Source: Paragonimus skrjabini miyazakii
Lineage: Eukaryota; Platyhelminthes; Trematoda; Plagiorchiida; Troglotrematidae
Direction: 5' to 3'
DNA length: 64,000 nt
Assembly (NCBI GenBank): GCA_014338405.1
Contig: JTDE01001107.1
Span: forward strand, 103,308-167,307
Shown here one piece after another: positions 22,100 to 35,106 of the stretch. Below the pieces are notes generated by a model. That model did not search any database. It had not been told where the DNA came from and worked only from the letters and a program-made list of their open reading frames with translations. Numbering within the stretch: position 1 is the stretch's first letter; every line of letters begins with the position of its first letter. Position numbers and translations under genes: made by a program.

Positions 22100-24960
22100 A
22101 GGGTAGACACAGCAGATGTCTCGTTAATTCCTGTCAACAACTCTGTCCACATTGGGTGAACGGCGTATATCTTTAATACTCTCAACGATGTCATTTTCTT
22201 TCAGTCTTTCCATGAAACCATAAGTTTATCTTACTGTAGCTGTCGGAGAGTTGACTAAACAGGCAATCGGAAATGCAGTTTACTCGACTAAACAGAGCAA
22301 TTGGATATCAAGGCCGACTGCACACGCATCATCTCGTTTCGACTACACTTTGCTTTGTGAGCTAAATTAATCACTTGGCCTTAGCGGAGGACAAGTGAAA
22401 CAAACACATGTTTATTTTTCTCCATTCGCGTTTAATGAGGATGCACTTTTGTGTTGAACATGGTGTATGCGCTAAGATACCTCGCCTTATGACGCACACT
22501 TGCTTGTATTTACAACCTGTGTGCACTATAAATGGACTATAATGCGTACCACCGAAGTAATTTGATGCAGAGCAAATTGCTAGACAACCTATATTTGTGC
22601 AAAGAGTAACCTTTGTGCTCTATGTGACAGGGTCACTGGCAGTCATACGGTCGATCTAATTAATGCGTTTGTGTTGATAGCTGACAACAGAGGTGCACAT
22701 TATAACAGCAAAGTGGCGCATCCATTCCGGGAGGTGTCCGTTCTAGGAAATTTATTCGAGGTGAGGATGGATAACTTCTAGGAAATAAATCGGAGCCAGC
22801 CTGTACTGCTCGCTTGACGCAGATCTCTTAACATTTGACCAAGAAACGCGCACACTGGGTCTTTCCAAGTGTAAGTTATACCCGTTAAGCTATTTAAAGT
22901 GCCTCCACGTATTCCACACGCTTACACAAACCAAAATACACATTTGTGCATATGGTCTAGGTCGAGTAATGCGCATGGTTTTGTGAACTCACGAACTAGA
23001 TACAATCGTGTGATTCTACCTCCATCAAACCGGTTTTTCAGCACGATATATTACTTTATAATTATTTTTGCCTGTCATCATCTCTTTCTAATATTCCGTT
23101 GTGCCTCCTGGTTTTTTTTCGTTTTTCAGCCATTTTTCATCATGTCTGGCCGGGGGCTACGTGACTAATGAACATTCCCCAGCCAACATGTGATTTAACT
23201 TCAGTTACCAGATACATCCAGACTACGCCGACTGTTCCAACATGTATTTACTTGTTCTCCTCATTGTAACAGACCGGACGGGTTAGCGGCGCTCAGCAAC
23301 ATGTTGGTATATGTATGCTTCCATCCAACAGGCGGGCATTCACTCGTTATATTAGAGTGGGTGAACGTTTCAGTTAGTCGGCAATATGTGTGTGTGTGTG
23401 ATCTCACAGATTATCAGCCCGTTGTGTAACGAATGGTTGCTAGATAATTGCTAGTTAAAAATGACGTCTGTGAGCTGAACAAACAGCTGTAAAGGACACA
23501 TAAACGATCATTGAAAAAAAATTGACATCCTGAATTGACGAACCTATGTGTTTTTAAACTGGTTTAAGTTTGTATTGATACGCAATGAATAATGATTTTC
23601 AAAACACTTCAGTTTGATTGTTGAGTTTGTTCGGTAACAAACCTACGTTGAACAGCCGTTTCTCCAGATTGAGGCTGGATGAACAGTTAGATTGGATCGA
23701 CAGTCATTTTGAATGAGTGTTTTTTCTGATGGATAGCAATCGCATAACACTTGAAAAATTTAACCACATACTCCATTAGATTGTAGGGGTTTTGCATGTA
23801 GACTACTTCAACTTCACACAAATTAACAACAGTGAATAATGATACTTGTCATGATGATTACTACTGGTTTCAGTACACACTAACAAATATCGCTTTATTC
23901 GTCAGATGATCGCGATTCACTCAAGCGAACATAATCTCCGCTTCATTTAGTATTCTAGGTTGTCCGTAACTTTCGTTCAGGCCAAAAGATAAGCGCCCAC
24001 TCTACTATATATCTGAATGTAGCGTTTCGTATTGGGCCATACAGCACGGTTTGAGATCAACTAAAAAAGTTTGATATCAGTCACTCAAATGTGTTTCGGC
24101 AGCACTTGTACATGGTTGGCCAATCGACTGATCTCCAGTCAGTTAAGTTTATCCGGTCAGTGCTGTAAAAATATAACTTCTCTTCAACTCTTAACTTGTC
24201 GTATTGACAGAAAAACTCTTAAGTGTCATCCACACGTTATGAAATATTAAGATTTTGATTATTCTCATCGGTCACAGATATCACAATCGTAGGTGTATAA
24301 CCAGTGCTTGGTATCATTACCAACAATAGAACGTAACTGTTGCCATCTGGGAATGTTGTTAACAACGGTGCACACAGCGATAGTGCCGGTTGACTGGATA
24401 ATACAAAAATTGATTGGGCAACATAGCTGCTGTGAATACCAGCAGGATAGATTTCCGATCCTATAGCGCAGCTAGGAAGTATGTGACTGAACAGAGTGGA
24501 CTGTCATTCTCGAAAAGGTCTTCAGTAATTGGAAACTTCCTATCCTCGTTCGAAAACCAACTTATCCCCGAGGTTCATTTTGTCATCAAGCGTAGTAACT
24601 ATTCAGGTATATGAATCTTTGTGATCCGGTCACTTCTGTCAAAAACATCCTTCTACATAAGTGTACGCTAGTCCCTCCGTTGGCAATATTTCTTTTAATA
24701 TCAACGTGACAGTAATACGTTTTCGTGATAAGCAAATAAGAACTGATGGCATCCTAAAATTCCCAGTCAGATATGTGATACCTCTGTCACACGTCCTCAC
24801 ACGTCCTCAGCCACTAGTAGTGTAGACCTGGAGTCACCCGCATTAGCAGATTCAATCGCCAGTTGCAGACCATTAGTTAGCACATATCGAGTTAAATCAA
24901 ACACAACCGAGTGATGCTAAACCACTCCTCGCCGCTGACATCTAAGCCTATAAGAAGTCT
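22100..24960. other. no gene recognised
   Basis: Contains a short GT run (23387-23400) and a region near 22.9-23.1 kb weakly resembling 19.99-20.13 kb. No retroelement protein motif or convincing exon was seen on either strand. Confidence 0.5.
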
Positions 24961-24974
24961 GCCTCAGTTATTGT

Positions 24975-25165
24975 TGTTGAAGCACCACCACACTGGCAGT
25001 AACAGACAAACTAAGGTCATGTAAATGAACACCGAAAAACGTCTTATTCAGTAAGTCGGGGTGGATGCAGTCCGAAAGAACAGACCCATTTTGTGCATTA
25101 AAAACAAGTTGTTTGCTACCCTCTTCTTGCGTTGGCAGTGGTGAATGTTTTGTTCCGATGGACAA
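24975..25165 (+). pseudogene. possible PLE C-terminal remnant
   Basis: One frame reads DAVRKNRPILCIKNKLFATL followed by FLRWQW. It follows the AEAIAIRxxxPxLCVQKQFVxTLxLPW tail of the PLE copies at 15.4, 38.1 and 55.6 kb in order and spacing. Upstream sequence is too decayed to show the GIY-YIG core. Confidence 0.35.
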
Positions 25166-26524
25166 CTGACATTTCATTGCAATTTGTTTTGTGGTTTGTT
25201 GTTGACCCGATAAACTTACTAGCCAGTTTAAGCATTTGCAAGAATACCGCGAAACCGTAACGTTTCGACTTTAGTTTTCAGACTTATAGCGGAATTTCCC
25301 TTGAAAATGTCTGAGTTTAAAGCAGCAGGCTGCAATTTCTTCGAATACTCCTAGTGGTTGAAGGATTGTACCGAAACCAAGAGAATCACCTGGGGGTGAA
25401 TTATACGAGCAGCTCTGACTGACATGGTGCAATCCGGCACATACGTTGTGCAAACAATAACCGACCACGTAGACGTCAAGTGCCTTGCCGGTCAACAGCA
25501 CGATAAAAATGCAGTTGGAATTAGGCTAAGCATGAAAGCTTTGGCGTGTGGCCAAGTCCCATGTTTGCCCTGTCCGCTTTGCACCGAGAAACTGGTCTGA
25601 TCGCTTCGGGAAGAAGAAATCTTACTGGCCTTACAGGTGTGCCTCATTATTTGCGAGAATGTTTAAAATCTCTAGAAGTTTACAAATGTCGTCAAGACTT
25701 ATTCGAGATGATCCAATGTTATCGTACAGGTGACTTGCAGGGGATAAAGAACAACCTTGTTCGGTTAGAAGGACCAGTAAATATTGTGATTATCAATTAG
25801 GGCAAAAAGCCTGTCACGGAAATTAAACCGGGGCGAAGGTTTGATGTCCACACAGAAACTGTCACAGGGAGGATCGACAAATCTTTGCAGATAAGGTATA
25901 ATAGACCGTATGAAATCTTATTATTGAATCAAAACCAGATACAGAATCGTTTGTTTGCTAACAAGCATGTTTCTTAAACTGACAAGTTATCTCTCCTTCG
26001 TTTCACTGATGCTAAAATAGTTCTGTGAACAGGCTTGACGTATGGAGATACTTCTGGCATGATACTGGAAAGGCATGGACCTTTTTCATTCCACTCATAG
26101 ACGAACGGCGACCACTGATGGCATGGCTGACACTTATTGCTTTATGCACTGAATGGACTTGCCAAGTCAGATGGTAAACTAGACGTCGACTCACGTGATC
26201 GGATGCTGAAACGTATTTTTTTGCTATAAATCTTCTCAAACGAGCAACGAATTTTAACTTACCAACAATTTGCATGACACGTGTTACGGTGGAGTGCTTA
26301 TTGCTCTGGACGATTAAGTTTGTAGACCGGCAAACCGACATTTCTAGTCTCAACCTCATAGGAACTCTGTGAGGTTTGTCAGCTGGCGAGATACAAAAAT
26401 ATGTCTGACCATGTAGCTGAATCGGTACCTGTTATCAAGCAAACAGTAAACATCTTAATTCCGGATTGCAACAGTCGTGCTTCGCAAGCTTGTCAATCGA
26501 CGTTTCAAAGTACTGAAACAGAAC

Positions 26525-27600
26525 GGTAAAAGTACATCCCCCTAGGTCTGTTACTAGCAGATAATTTTATGAGCAAACTGGAGGGGCAACAATTAAACCG
26601 TACAATAGGGAATGTGTAGTTTTATTGGCCTTATGTAGATGAAAACTTGCTCTGTTGAACTCGGACCAGGATCTAACTGACGTTGTACAATTATACAATC
26701 AAGCACCTAGTTCTATCACTTTAACTTTTGAAACAGACTCGAATAACACATTCAGTTTTGCGGATGTAAACCTGAAAAGACAACAAGATGGATCTTTGTA
26801 ACGCTCAATTCATCGCAAGACAACGTGGACTGGGCAGTACGTATGTGTTAATAGTTTCGTCCCCATTAAGCAGAAGCGTAAACTTGTTCGATATCTTACT
26901 AGCAAAGCCAGCAAAATCTGTTCCACAGAGATATTAGAAAAAAAGCTTAAGCCAATCGCTATTGTGTTGAGGGAAAATGGCCGTCCCGACCGCTTTATAA
27001 CCGAGAACCTGATCGCTACCATGTTATGTGACCCGGTTGCCACGGTTGGAGAGAAAGCCATCTTCATCCGTTTACCGTTCAAGGGTGATATCGTGACAGA
27101 AAGACTGAACCGTCAACTTTATCTGATCCTCAGACATACTTTCCTGGCGGCAATATTAGGGAGGTGGTTCACTATTTCGTCGTTGATTGTTTTGAGTCTG
27201 AAAGGCATAGTGCCTGTTCTTGATCAGTCTATGCTCGTGTATTCCTTCTCCTGCTGTTGTACATGGGAATATGTTGGTCGGACGACTATGCGCTTGTCGA
27301 AAGAAATCGAAAAACACCATCCTGCCTGGCTCGGGACCGGTTTGACCAAATCCACTAACACCTCGCTAGTTGCACATCTTGCAGATACGGACTATCGCGT
27401 TGACCCAAAGCAGACCTTCCGCATAGTTTACACAATCTGGCCAACCACCCCAAGCTGGTTACAACGAATGCTAGCCACCGCGGAATCGACTGCTATTCGA
27501 TTACACAGTCCGTTTTCTTGTTCTCAAAGAGAAGTTCACACAAACCTTGCAGTTGCCGATGTCGGTACACGACTGACAGAATGCCTGTATATGGGATAGA
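26525..27600 (+). pseudogene. Penelope-like element, second family, 5' truncated
   Basis: In order: RT motif B as STSPLGLLLADNFMSKLEG; a stop; motif C as YVDENLL (YVDD expected, so the second Asp is Glu); a frame change; then FADVNLKRQQDGS and RSIHRKTTWTGQY, the end of the RT region. A 211-codon frame from 26964 carries the linker (RENGRPDRFITEN, FIRLPFKGD) and a complete-looking GIY-YIG start CCCTWEYVGRTTMRLSKEIE, VAHLADTDYRVDP and an ATAESTAIRL tail. RT before motif B is missing. Sequence differs clearly from the 13 kb copy, so this is another PLE lineage. The endonuclease part is the best preserved in the window. Confidence 0.85.
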
Positions 27601-27609
27601 AGGTGAACA

Positions 27610-30340
27610 AGGACAAGATTTTCAAAGCTAATGATGTGTTTGATTCAAACCATTTTCATTAAAGCAGGTAAATCAACTTTCAGTAGCCTTTCTCCAGGTT
27701 TCAGAACATCTTGTAAGCAATTGGTAATTCGGTCTGTTCGTAACATGTCACCCCTGACACAGAAACATCCTCAGACCAGATGAGCCAGTTGCAAAGTTGG
27801 TGGCATCTAGGACAGGTTGCTAATCAAATAGGAACACAGTGCATAACTAGGCTAAACTCACCGATTACAGTAGATTAGGGATATGTATGATGTGGAGCAG
27901 CAATGGAGTCGAAATAGACAATCAGTTAGGCTAGTGAAAGAGTCAAATGACTTTGATGAATTTGGATATAGTAGTCACAATCTCGCCGTGTTGAAATTGA
28001 TGTTTCACTCAAATGTCAGTGCGCCTACCCTCTGATTCGGCCAGAATCTGCTTCAAATATCACCACAGTTGTAACTAGTTCACCTGGACCGAGAAAGTTT
28101 CTGTGTCAAGAATGAAAAGTTACGAACTATCGACTGCTTACAAGGTGTTCTGAAACTGCCAAATCTCTATCGGTCATAGTTATATTCCTTCTCCGTGTTA
28201 GTTAATCGGACTACTACTTTAAGTCAACATTTAGGCATAAAGTTCTATGTGCAAGAATGGTGGCAAAGTTATTTCAACTCTTCAGATAAATAAGAAATTT
28301 GCTCACATTCAGTGTACCCGAATAAGAAATTCATTGGTTTGTTACTTTGGTGAACCTCCTCACAGGTCTTACATTGTTTCCCTCTTAAACCATATGGGAC
28401 ACTAAGGTCACAGGGGTGTTCAGACAAGTTTAAGCGAAGATTCCATGTTTATTTCCACTCCAGTAGTCTGACACGTTTCAAATTTTGCTACAACCTTGTA
28501 ATACATGACCGAACATTGGACTATCCGCGCTCGAACAGAACCACTGTGCCCTGAATTGCCAATTTTACCAAAATGACACCTTATTAGACGCTCGAAGTAA
28601 AATGGACCAGTTGGTATAAATATTCAACATGATAATCAAATATTCATCACAAACATATGACGCACTGTTTACAGCTGATTGTAGTTTACGGCATCAAATG
28701 ATGTTTCCAAAAGGTCTACTTCGAAAAGAATTAATTATGTCTAGTTTAAATCGCCACATTAGGATGTGCAGCTACATTGCTGCTCAATAAGGACAGTTGA
28801 TTTAAACGAATTTACATTCTGGATACCCTATACCTAATTGAAAAAGAAGGTAACTATACCTGGTGATCAAAATCCATGATGTCGTTCATGTCTATAAGTG
28901 CTATAAGTGTTTATAAGAACTGTAATAAGACTGTAGGGCGATCACAAAACAGGTGAACGACAGAATGTGACTGCAAGGCAATTGAGCTCTGAATATCAAC
29001 ATCCGTGAAGCTTACATTACGTTGGTGAAGAAAGCTGTCAGAAACGGCTCCAGATAAAATTATCTCAGTTGTGACAGGCAAAGCGGCGCTCAACGAATGG
29101 TCGAACAAGTATCCCAGATGGGACATAAACATGAACCGAACAACAACCTTGGGACCAGTCATGGAGTGATCAACACAATCGTCGGTCAAGGCCGAAGCCA
29201 AGCCACTGAAACCAGTTACTGTGTTGATTCTATATATAATGCCCTATTGACAATGTACAAGACACTTTTCGCGCTTCGTTGCTGAGTCCTTTGCAATCAG
29301 TCGGGATAGTTTGAAGTCGTATTCACCAGCGATAAAACAAAAGCAGATCGCGGTATCAACAACGTCAGTAGGCCAGGATATTTCATGATATGTCTTTAGC
29401 AGAAATGTTCACCGTAACTTCAAACTCCCCTACTTTTCTCCAGATTTAGGCAGGTTACCCAAGCATTCAGACTTTTTCCATGCTTTCAGCAGTGTAGATG
29501 AGTGTTGAAAAAACTATGCTTTCCAGCTGTTTATCCAAAAAGGATCATGATAATTGAACCTGAAATACATCTTGAATATTTTTTGTCTTTCACTCGCAAA
29601 GGATGATCCAAATTGCCTAATTCCGCGTTGATTGCGACGAACGCAATCATAGCACAAAGCTTGGTCTCACCGTTGTCGCGAATAAAATATGTCAATTGAT
29701 ACAAAGCAATTTGTTTAATTAGTTCGGTCTGTTAATTCATTGTGTATCTTAACAAAAGCGATCAATTGACTATTGTTTGAAAATGAGACTGAACTAGGAA
29801 TTGATTAAGCAAGTCAAAGTTGATGATGTGAAACTTTCGTCATTGGGAAAGAATAAGTATAAAATGACTGTCTAAATGTCCTGCGATTGCAGATTAAATT
29901 AATTGGAATGTAAAAGTCTTGATTGTCGAGTTTCGAAACTGAGTTCACGTAGGTAAAATATTCTCTCATACCTAAAGAACACGGAAGTGAATAGTAATTC
30001 TAGTAACAATAACAATGATAACAATAGTGATTAATCTTTCTTCAATTGCTGAATACCTCTCACTTATAAGTGTAAAAATTAAGCCGTGATGTGTTTTTCT
30101 TTTTACTTCAGACCGAATGAACTTCTTAGCTCACTGTCATCGTCACGATTGTTTGCAGATAGTTCTCACGAGTAAAGCCATGATACTTTTGCCACCCATC
30201 ATTTATCCTTAGGGCTATGACAATTGACTCGAACCAAATTTGACTTTTTAAATGATAATGAATACGTTATCATTTTCAGAACACATTACTGTTAACTGAA
30301 TCGTTTTTATATCATCCAAACCTGTACCGTATTTTTGTGG
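27610..30340. other. no gene recognised
   Basis: AT-rich sequence without recognisable element motifs. The 96-codon minus-strand frame at 28911-29201 has no identifiable domain. A Cys-containing minus-strand stretch near 28.36-28.42 kb (VPYGLRGKQCKT before GTGAGG) is noted but unsupported. Confidence 0.45.
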
Positions 30341-30350
30341 CTTTGTTCAG

Positions 30351-30440
30351 AATACTGTAGTTGTAAAACACATGAAGGCCAAGTAACTATTAGAATAACG
30401 GACAATCAGCTTAGTTTGCTCGGACGATCGATAACGCATG
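30351..30440 (+). CDS. candidate internal exon, unknown product
   Basis: A 90-base segment lies between a good acceptor (TTTTTGTGGCTTTGTTCAG) and a consensus donor (CATG before GTAAGT). One frame is fully open, phase 1 at both ends: YCSCKTHEGQVTIRI... ending at RSITH. The closing split codon joins in frame to the candidate at 34154, creating a Val. No family is recognised. Confidence 0.22.
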
Positions 30441-32661
30441 GTAAGTACCCGCATGTAGAAGTGCAGTGGTTCAAAATGGACAGCCATGTTCCTCATAAGT
30501 CAGGTTCGAGTCGGTTAACAAATATCCACTGACCGCCATATTTGCTTCAAGAGCGCCTACGTGAAATTCGTTACAATCCGCCAATTTAACGAAGTATTTA
30601 CAGGTAAACCGTAAACGAATGTAGGCCGTTCTTTTAGAAGTATGAACATATTTTGATCACCTTGGAAATGTTACAACCGTTGACCAGTAGGCAGTAAAGT
30701 TGTTAGTATATTATCTGTTCATATTCATCTTGAGGCATCCTGAAGTTTGACCAAAAGGTGCCACGTGCTGTGCACCTTTTCAACATTGTAATATCTCAAC
30801 CTAATTTTCGCGCACCCAAGTATAAGGTTTCCTAAACTCTATGTCAGTTTAAGATATTCCAAGGAGTATCTGCAATACTGCCGTATCTCCAAACTAAGAA
30901 GACCACACGAACGCAGTGGACCGAGAAGGGAAACGTAAACACTGTACCAGATCCCCAACACTGTACAGGCTCACATTAACAAGTCTTGCAAGCAAACCAG
31001 GTTAGCAAGTAGTAATGGGCCACGGCATTGTGAACATGTTGGGACGATAACGAGAACAAGTATGACTTAGACAGAACACGGCCACAAACTGGCGAGTATG
31101 GCTATGCTTTTTGTGTGAGCGTTTGTTGACACGACTCGATTGGAACACTCTATACCCTTAACCTTCGAGCGATTTAAGGTCTATCGTGCAATGCATTCGT
31201 CTCTACTCTCTGTTTCACTTTTCTTTAATTGACTGTTTAGTACGGCCGACTCTTGAGATATTGGTACTTTAAGCTGGAGTCCATCCAAGGAAACATTATA
31301 TGGGGTCATGGATCAACCTAAAGAGAGAAAGAATTGGTTAACCGAAATGTGATTAGTAGTAACACGTAATCACAGGTTTGGTTCAAACCATGTTGTTTGA
31401 TTTCAACTCACGTCGGAGCTGATAAAGACTAGTAATCTAACAATATTTTTCTTCAGCAATGCAGAGGTTGCGATAAGTAATAGCCAGCATGTTACAGCTA
31501 CGAACCTTACACTTACGACAAACAGTGGATAGTTGGAGCCCACTGGAAAAGAGTGATATTGAGCGGCACTTTTGTTTTGTCATCAGAGATTTAAGTTTGG
31601 TGATATTACTAAGATAAAATATACGTTAGCATCATTCGTTTGCTCTTCTCGTTTATGCAAAGGGTCAGAAAATCGCCGTGGGACCAGTAGTACACTTCAA
31701 GGATCTTTTTAACCTTGAGGCAAACTTTAAAAAAAAATATATAGAACTTGGAATTCACAAACACTTGCCTACTGTGGCTGATCCTTGGGCTTGCCCTGGT
31801 TTTATTGTTTGATGTGTTTGGCATTCTTCACCTTACGGATGTAACCTCGTACAACTGATTACTCACAACGCCATTGAATAGCTGACGCTGATGTTCACTT
31901 CTTTAGTATGCAGTAAATAGGGACAAACCATTCGTCCCGTTTGTGCAATGTTAACCCATAGAAAAATGTATGTTATCGAACTCAGGTCCCGGTCGGACAC
32001 CGATGAGTTGGATAGCAAACGAGAAGACCGGAACTTTCGGATGGGAGTATTTGATTGTGGTGGTTTACTTTCCTGCAATATGTGCCAGCATCTGCAATTC
32101 ATTAGTCGTTGATGCCAGTAGCTCTTTCGAATCTAAGACTTTAAATTCTATCTAATTTGCTATCATTTCCGTTTTCATACACTAAACCTTCAGTTTGTGA
32201 TCCCCGATGCACACATAGTGAGCTCCTCAGCAGTTCTTGCTGAGATATTGTCATCACAAGAACGGTTGAATTGTTATAAAAGAGGACTCAGGCCAAATTC
32301 ACAAAATGCTAACGGTTAGAAAAATAAATTCTCACTTTTAAATTCACTCCGTTATAACTGGAATTCCATTGTCAGGTTTACGAGGGAATCATGCAAAATA
32401 AAACATCTTACTAAACATGTGCTGCTGCTTAGCTCAGTCAAACTGTCGAAGAAAACGAAAACACAAACATTGACGGTAGACTTAATTATCACGTTTCAAA
32501 TATAGCATGGAGAACGTTGTTCACAGTATGAATTAAAAAAAAACAAATTAATCGATATAGTGTTCATTCAACAATTGAAACTGTTCATTAACATATAAAA
32601 TTGTTTAAGTTAAATTTCTGTCTGTTTTATTCTTTAGCAGAATTTAGGAGAAACTTGACTG

Positions 32662-32815
32662 TTAAAAACCAATGCTACAGCTGAATTCACGCCCGTGATA
32701 AGAAAGAGCACTCCCAAACGCGGCAAGCTATCTACCACTTGAGCTACGAAGTCACAACACGTTCACAGTCACTTTCATAATTGTTGTCCGTTTCTCAGAA
32801 CTTTGTAAGTAGGAC
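32662..32815 (-). repeat. tRNA-like dispersed repeat, family A (copy 5)
   Basis: The reverse complement reads GACTTCGTAGCTCAAGTGGT (A box), AGATAGCTTGCCGCGTTTGG and GGGCGTGAATTCAGCTGTAG, aligning with the minus-strand copy at 21.3 kb at about 70%. No tRNA fold is complete. Confidence 0.6.
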
Positions 32816-34153
32816 CAAAAATGAAACACTGGCAGCCGAAGGGAGGAGTTAACGAACGGATGCACGCAATGTGGTCCGACTGATAAAATCGACTTACATT
32901 CGGCTGGGAGATATAAATGAAATAAAAACGGCAAAACCCTCTGTTGGTCAAAAAAGGACCAAGCCTTCACAATAGCAATGAAAAGGTGATAATCAATTGA
33001 TTACTGATAAGCAGTCGGAGATTTCGTTACCTCCGAATTAAACATCGGTCAGAAGGTTTTATAAAAACGGACATTTCGACCTGACAGAGGTCCTTACCAC
33101 GGGGGTATCAATCAGAGTTAGCAGATGGTAATTGCGTATCTTTTGCTTTGGCGATCTGAGAGTCTGATAAGTATTTACAAGCGAAAGCAGTTGAGCGTTC
33201 ATATTTTATAGTCCAGTCTTGCCAAATGATGCGTCACTGGCACAGCGGTCAACAAGGTTGTCTCACGAATACGTAACCAGTGCTTTAAACCCCATCGTGG
33301 CAAGAATTTGAAATACTGATGGACTCAGACAGGAGCAAAACTCGAATCTAGTGCTCCTTTTTGAACGAGGAGTTATAATAAAGTTATAATAAAAGTTTCA
33401 TAATGTTTTGCTTAAAAGCTGAGTTTTTCTCAACGTCCTAATGAGATTTTCCCACCTTCCCTGGGAATCAACTCACAGTTTTGCAAAGATCTAAAGCGCG
33501 CTCAGATTGCTTCACACATTCTTCTTGGAGGTAGTCTACAGAAGCGGCCTGGTACCGTTTGTTCTTAAGTGAAGTGTGAGCTCTGTTATTTAATCAAAAA
33601 TGCTGGCTATAGGAGGAACAATTTTGGTGGACTGTAATTGTCATAGCTATGGTTGTGGCAAGTTATTATGATATGGTTCACCATTTCCCACATTTTGCAC
33701 GCTTCATCTTGAAACCTTATTGACCGAGCGTATTTGACTGTTTTCCTATTCTCAGAGCGTGCTTCCATTTTATTTAACCAAGTTGTCGTGACCTTAGTTA
33801 GTAAAACATGTTCTGGGAATTTTAATTATACTAATAGACACTATAAACCACCGTACATTGATGGAAGTACCTCAGCAAAGTGAAGTGTCTGTATATATCT
33901 ATTGCGAAATATCCACTGCTCCATCGCTTCAGGTTATTACGTACTGTGTGATACTTTCGTCCGACGGTACACCACAATAAGATACCAGGTCCCCCGTTAG
34001 TTTTGTGGTAACCATAGAACTCAGGCACGCAGTAGTTAAGTATCTTCAGACCAATTTGTTTACATAAACGGAAAGTGGAATTAAATCAAAACACCAATCG
34101 AACTAGCTTTATATAGACTTGTTTTGTACTTGTTCTATGGTTAATGGCTTCAG

Positions 34154-34395
34154 TGATCCATCCGGTGACACAAGTCTGTACGTTGCCTGAAACAGATATT
34201 TCAAACAATGACCTGGAGTCGGAGCTAATACTGAACGACCGGCCATTAGCTTATCACTTTGCTAATGGCATCAACCGACATCCTGAAACAATCCGGTTGT
34301 TCTTGCGTGTACTGGCCTGGAAAAACTCATGGAAAACAAATGTTTGTTTACTTAACTCGGTAATAAACCCACAACTTGGAAGCATGTATTCAGAG
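34154..34395 (+). CDS. candidate internal exon, unknown product
   Basis: The strongest single host-exon candidate. 242 bases are open in one frame, following TGGTTAATGGCTTCAG (modest acceptor) and ending at TTCAGAG before a perfect GTGAGT donor. The peptide has a natural look: VTQVCTLPETDISNNDLESE, then NGINRHPETIRLFLRV, AWKNSWKTNVCLLNSV and PQLGSMYSE. Phase is 1 in and 0 out, fitting candidates at 30351 and 35022. After the donor the composition turns AT-rich and loses this character. It suggests an alpha-helical cytosolic protein, but no family is recognised. Confidence 0.35.
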
Positions 34396-35021
34396 GTGAG
34401 TAGTGTTTTTGTGATATTGAAACATTTGAAGGAAAAATCCTTCGGAATTCTTTGGCAATTTATTGCACTATCTTACCACTGCGTTGCATAAGTTGTACCA
34501 TACTAGAGTTGAACAATTTTATGTGGTTGAAATCATTCCTAACGAATTTGTCACGAGATTTCATCAGGAATCAGAATGCTCATATTAACGGATTGATTAT
34601 ACTTGGCAACATGGCTATGTTGTAAATGTCTCAGAAACTTCCCTAGTTTATGACCTGTTTTCTGATGAATGGCCATCTGTGAGGAGGGGCACTCATTTCA
34701 GTATCTAGTAGGTATTGGCTGCATTGTTTTCAGGTGGTCAATGAAGATAACGATTGACTGAGAAAAACAGCATGACATTTATGGAAGCCACTATAGAATG
34801 ACAACCATACAGCAAATCTAATCAATGCATGACGATACTGGCTGTTCTGTACAGTGTGTCCTCAAAGTAGGGCACCTCACACAGTTCGATGGTACGCTTT
34901 CATTATGAGTTTTTGCTACATTTCATAGGTAGGACTTTTCCGTTCACATCATCAACTTATGAAAATAGCTGAAAGGATTTCGTAGACCATGTTAGCTGGT
35001 TCCCTGTTTCTTTTAAGACAG

Positions 35022-35106
35022 TTGTGTAATGTCGTTGTTCTAAAGATTTGGCTTCTTAGAGCTTTCACAACATATCCACAAGTACAATTTATAAATGAAC
35101 GATTGG
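35022..35106 (+). CDS. candidate internal exon, unknown product
   Basis: Follows a pyrimidine-rich acceptor (CCCTGTTTCTTTTAAGACAG) and ends before GTAACT. It reads LCNVVVLKIWLLRAFTTYPQ and on to INERL, phase 0 in, as the preceding candidate requires. The splice end is uncertain, since GTACAA at 35096 would end it earlier in phase 0. A 40-base segment at 35341-35380, after CTCCCCCCCCATCAG and before GTAAGT, could follow. Chance remains possible. Confidence 0.25.

Noticed and set aside
24780..24810. Tandem CACACGTCCT duplication as a minisatellite
   Set aside because: Only two units; too short to call a repeat array.
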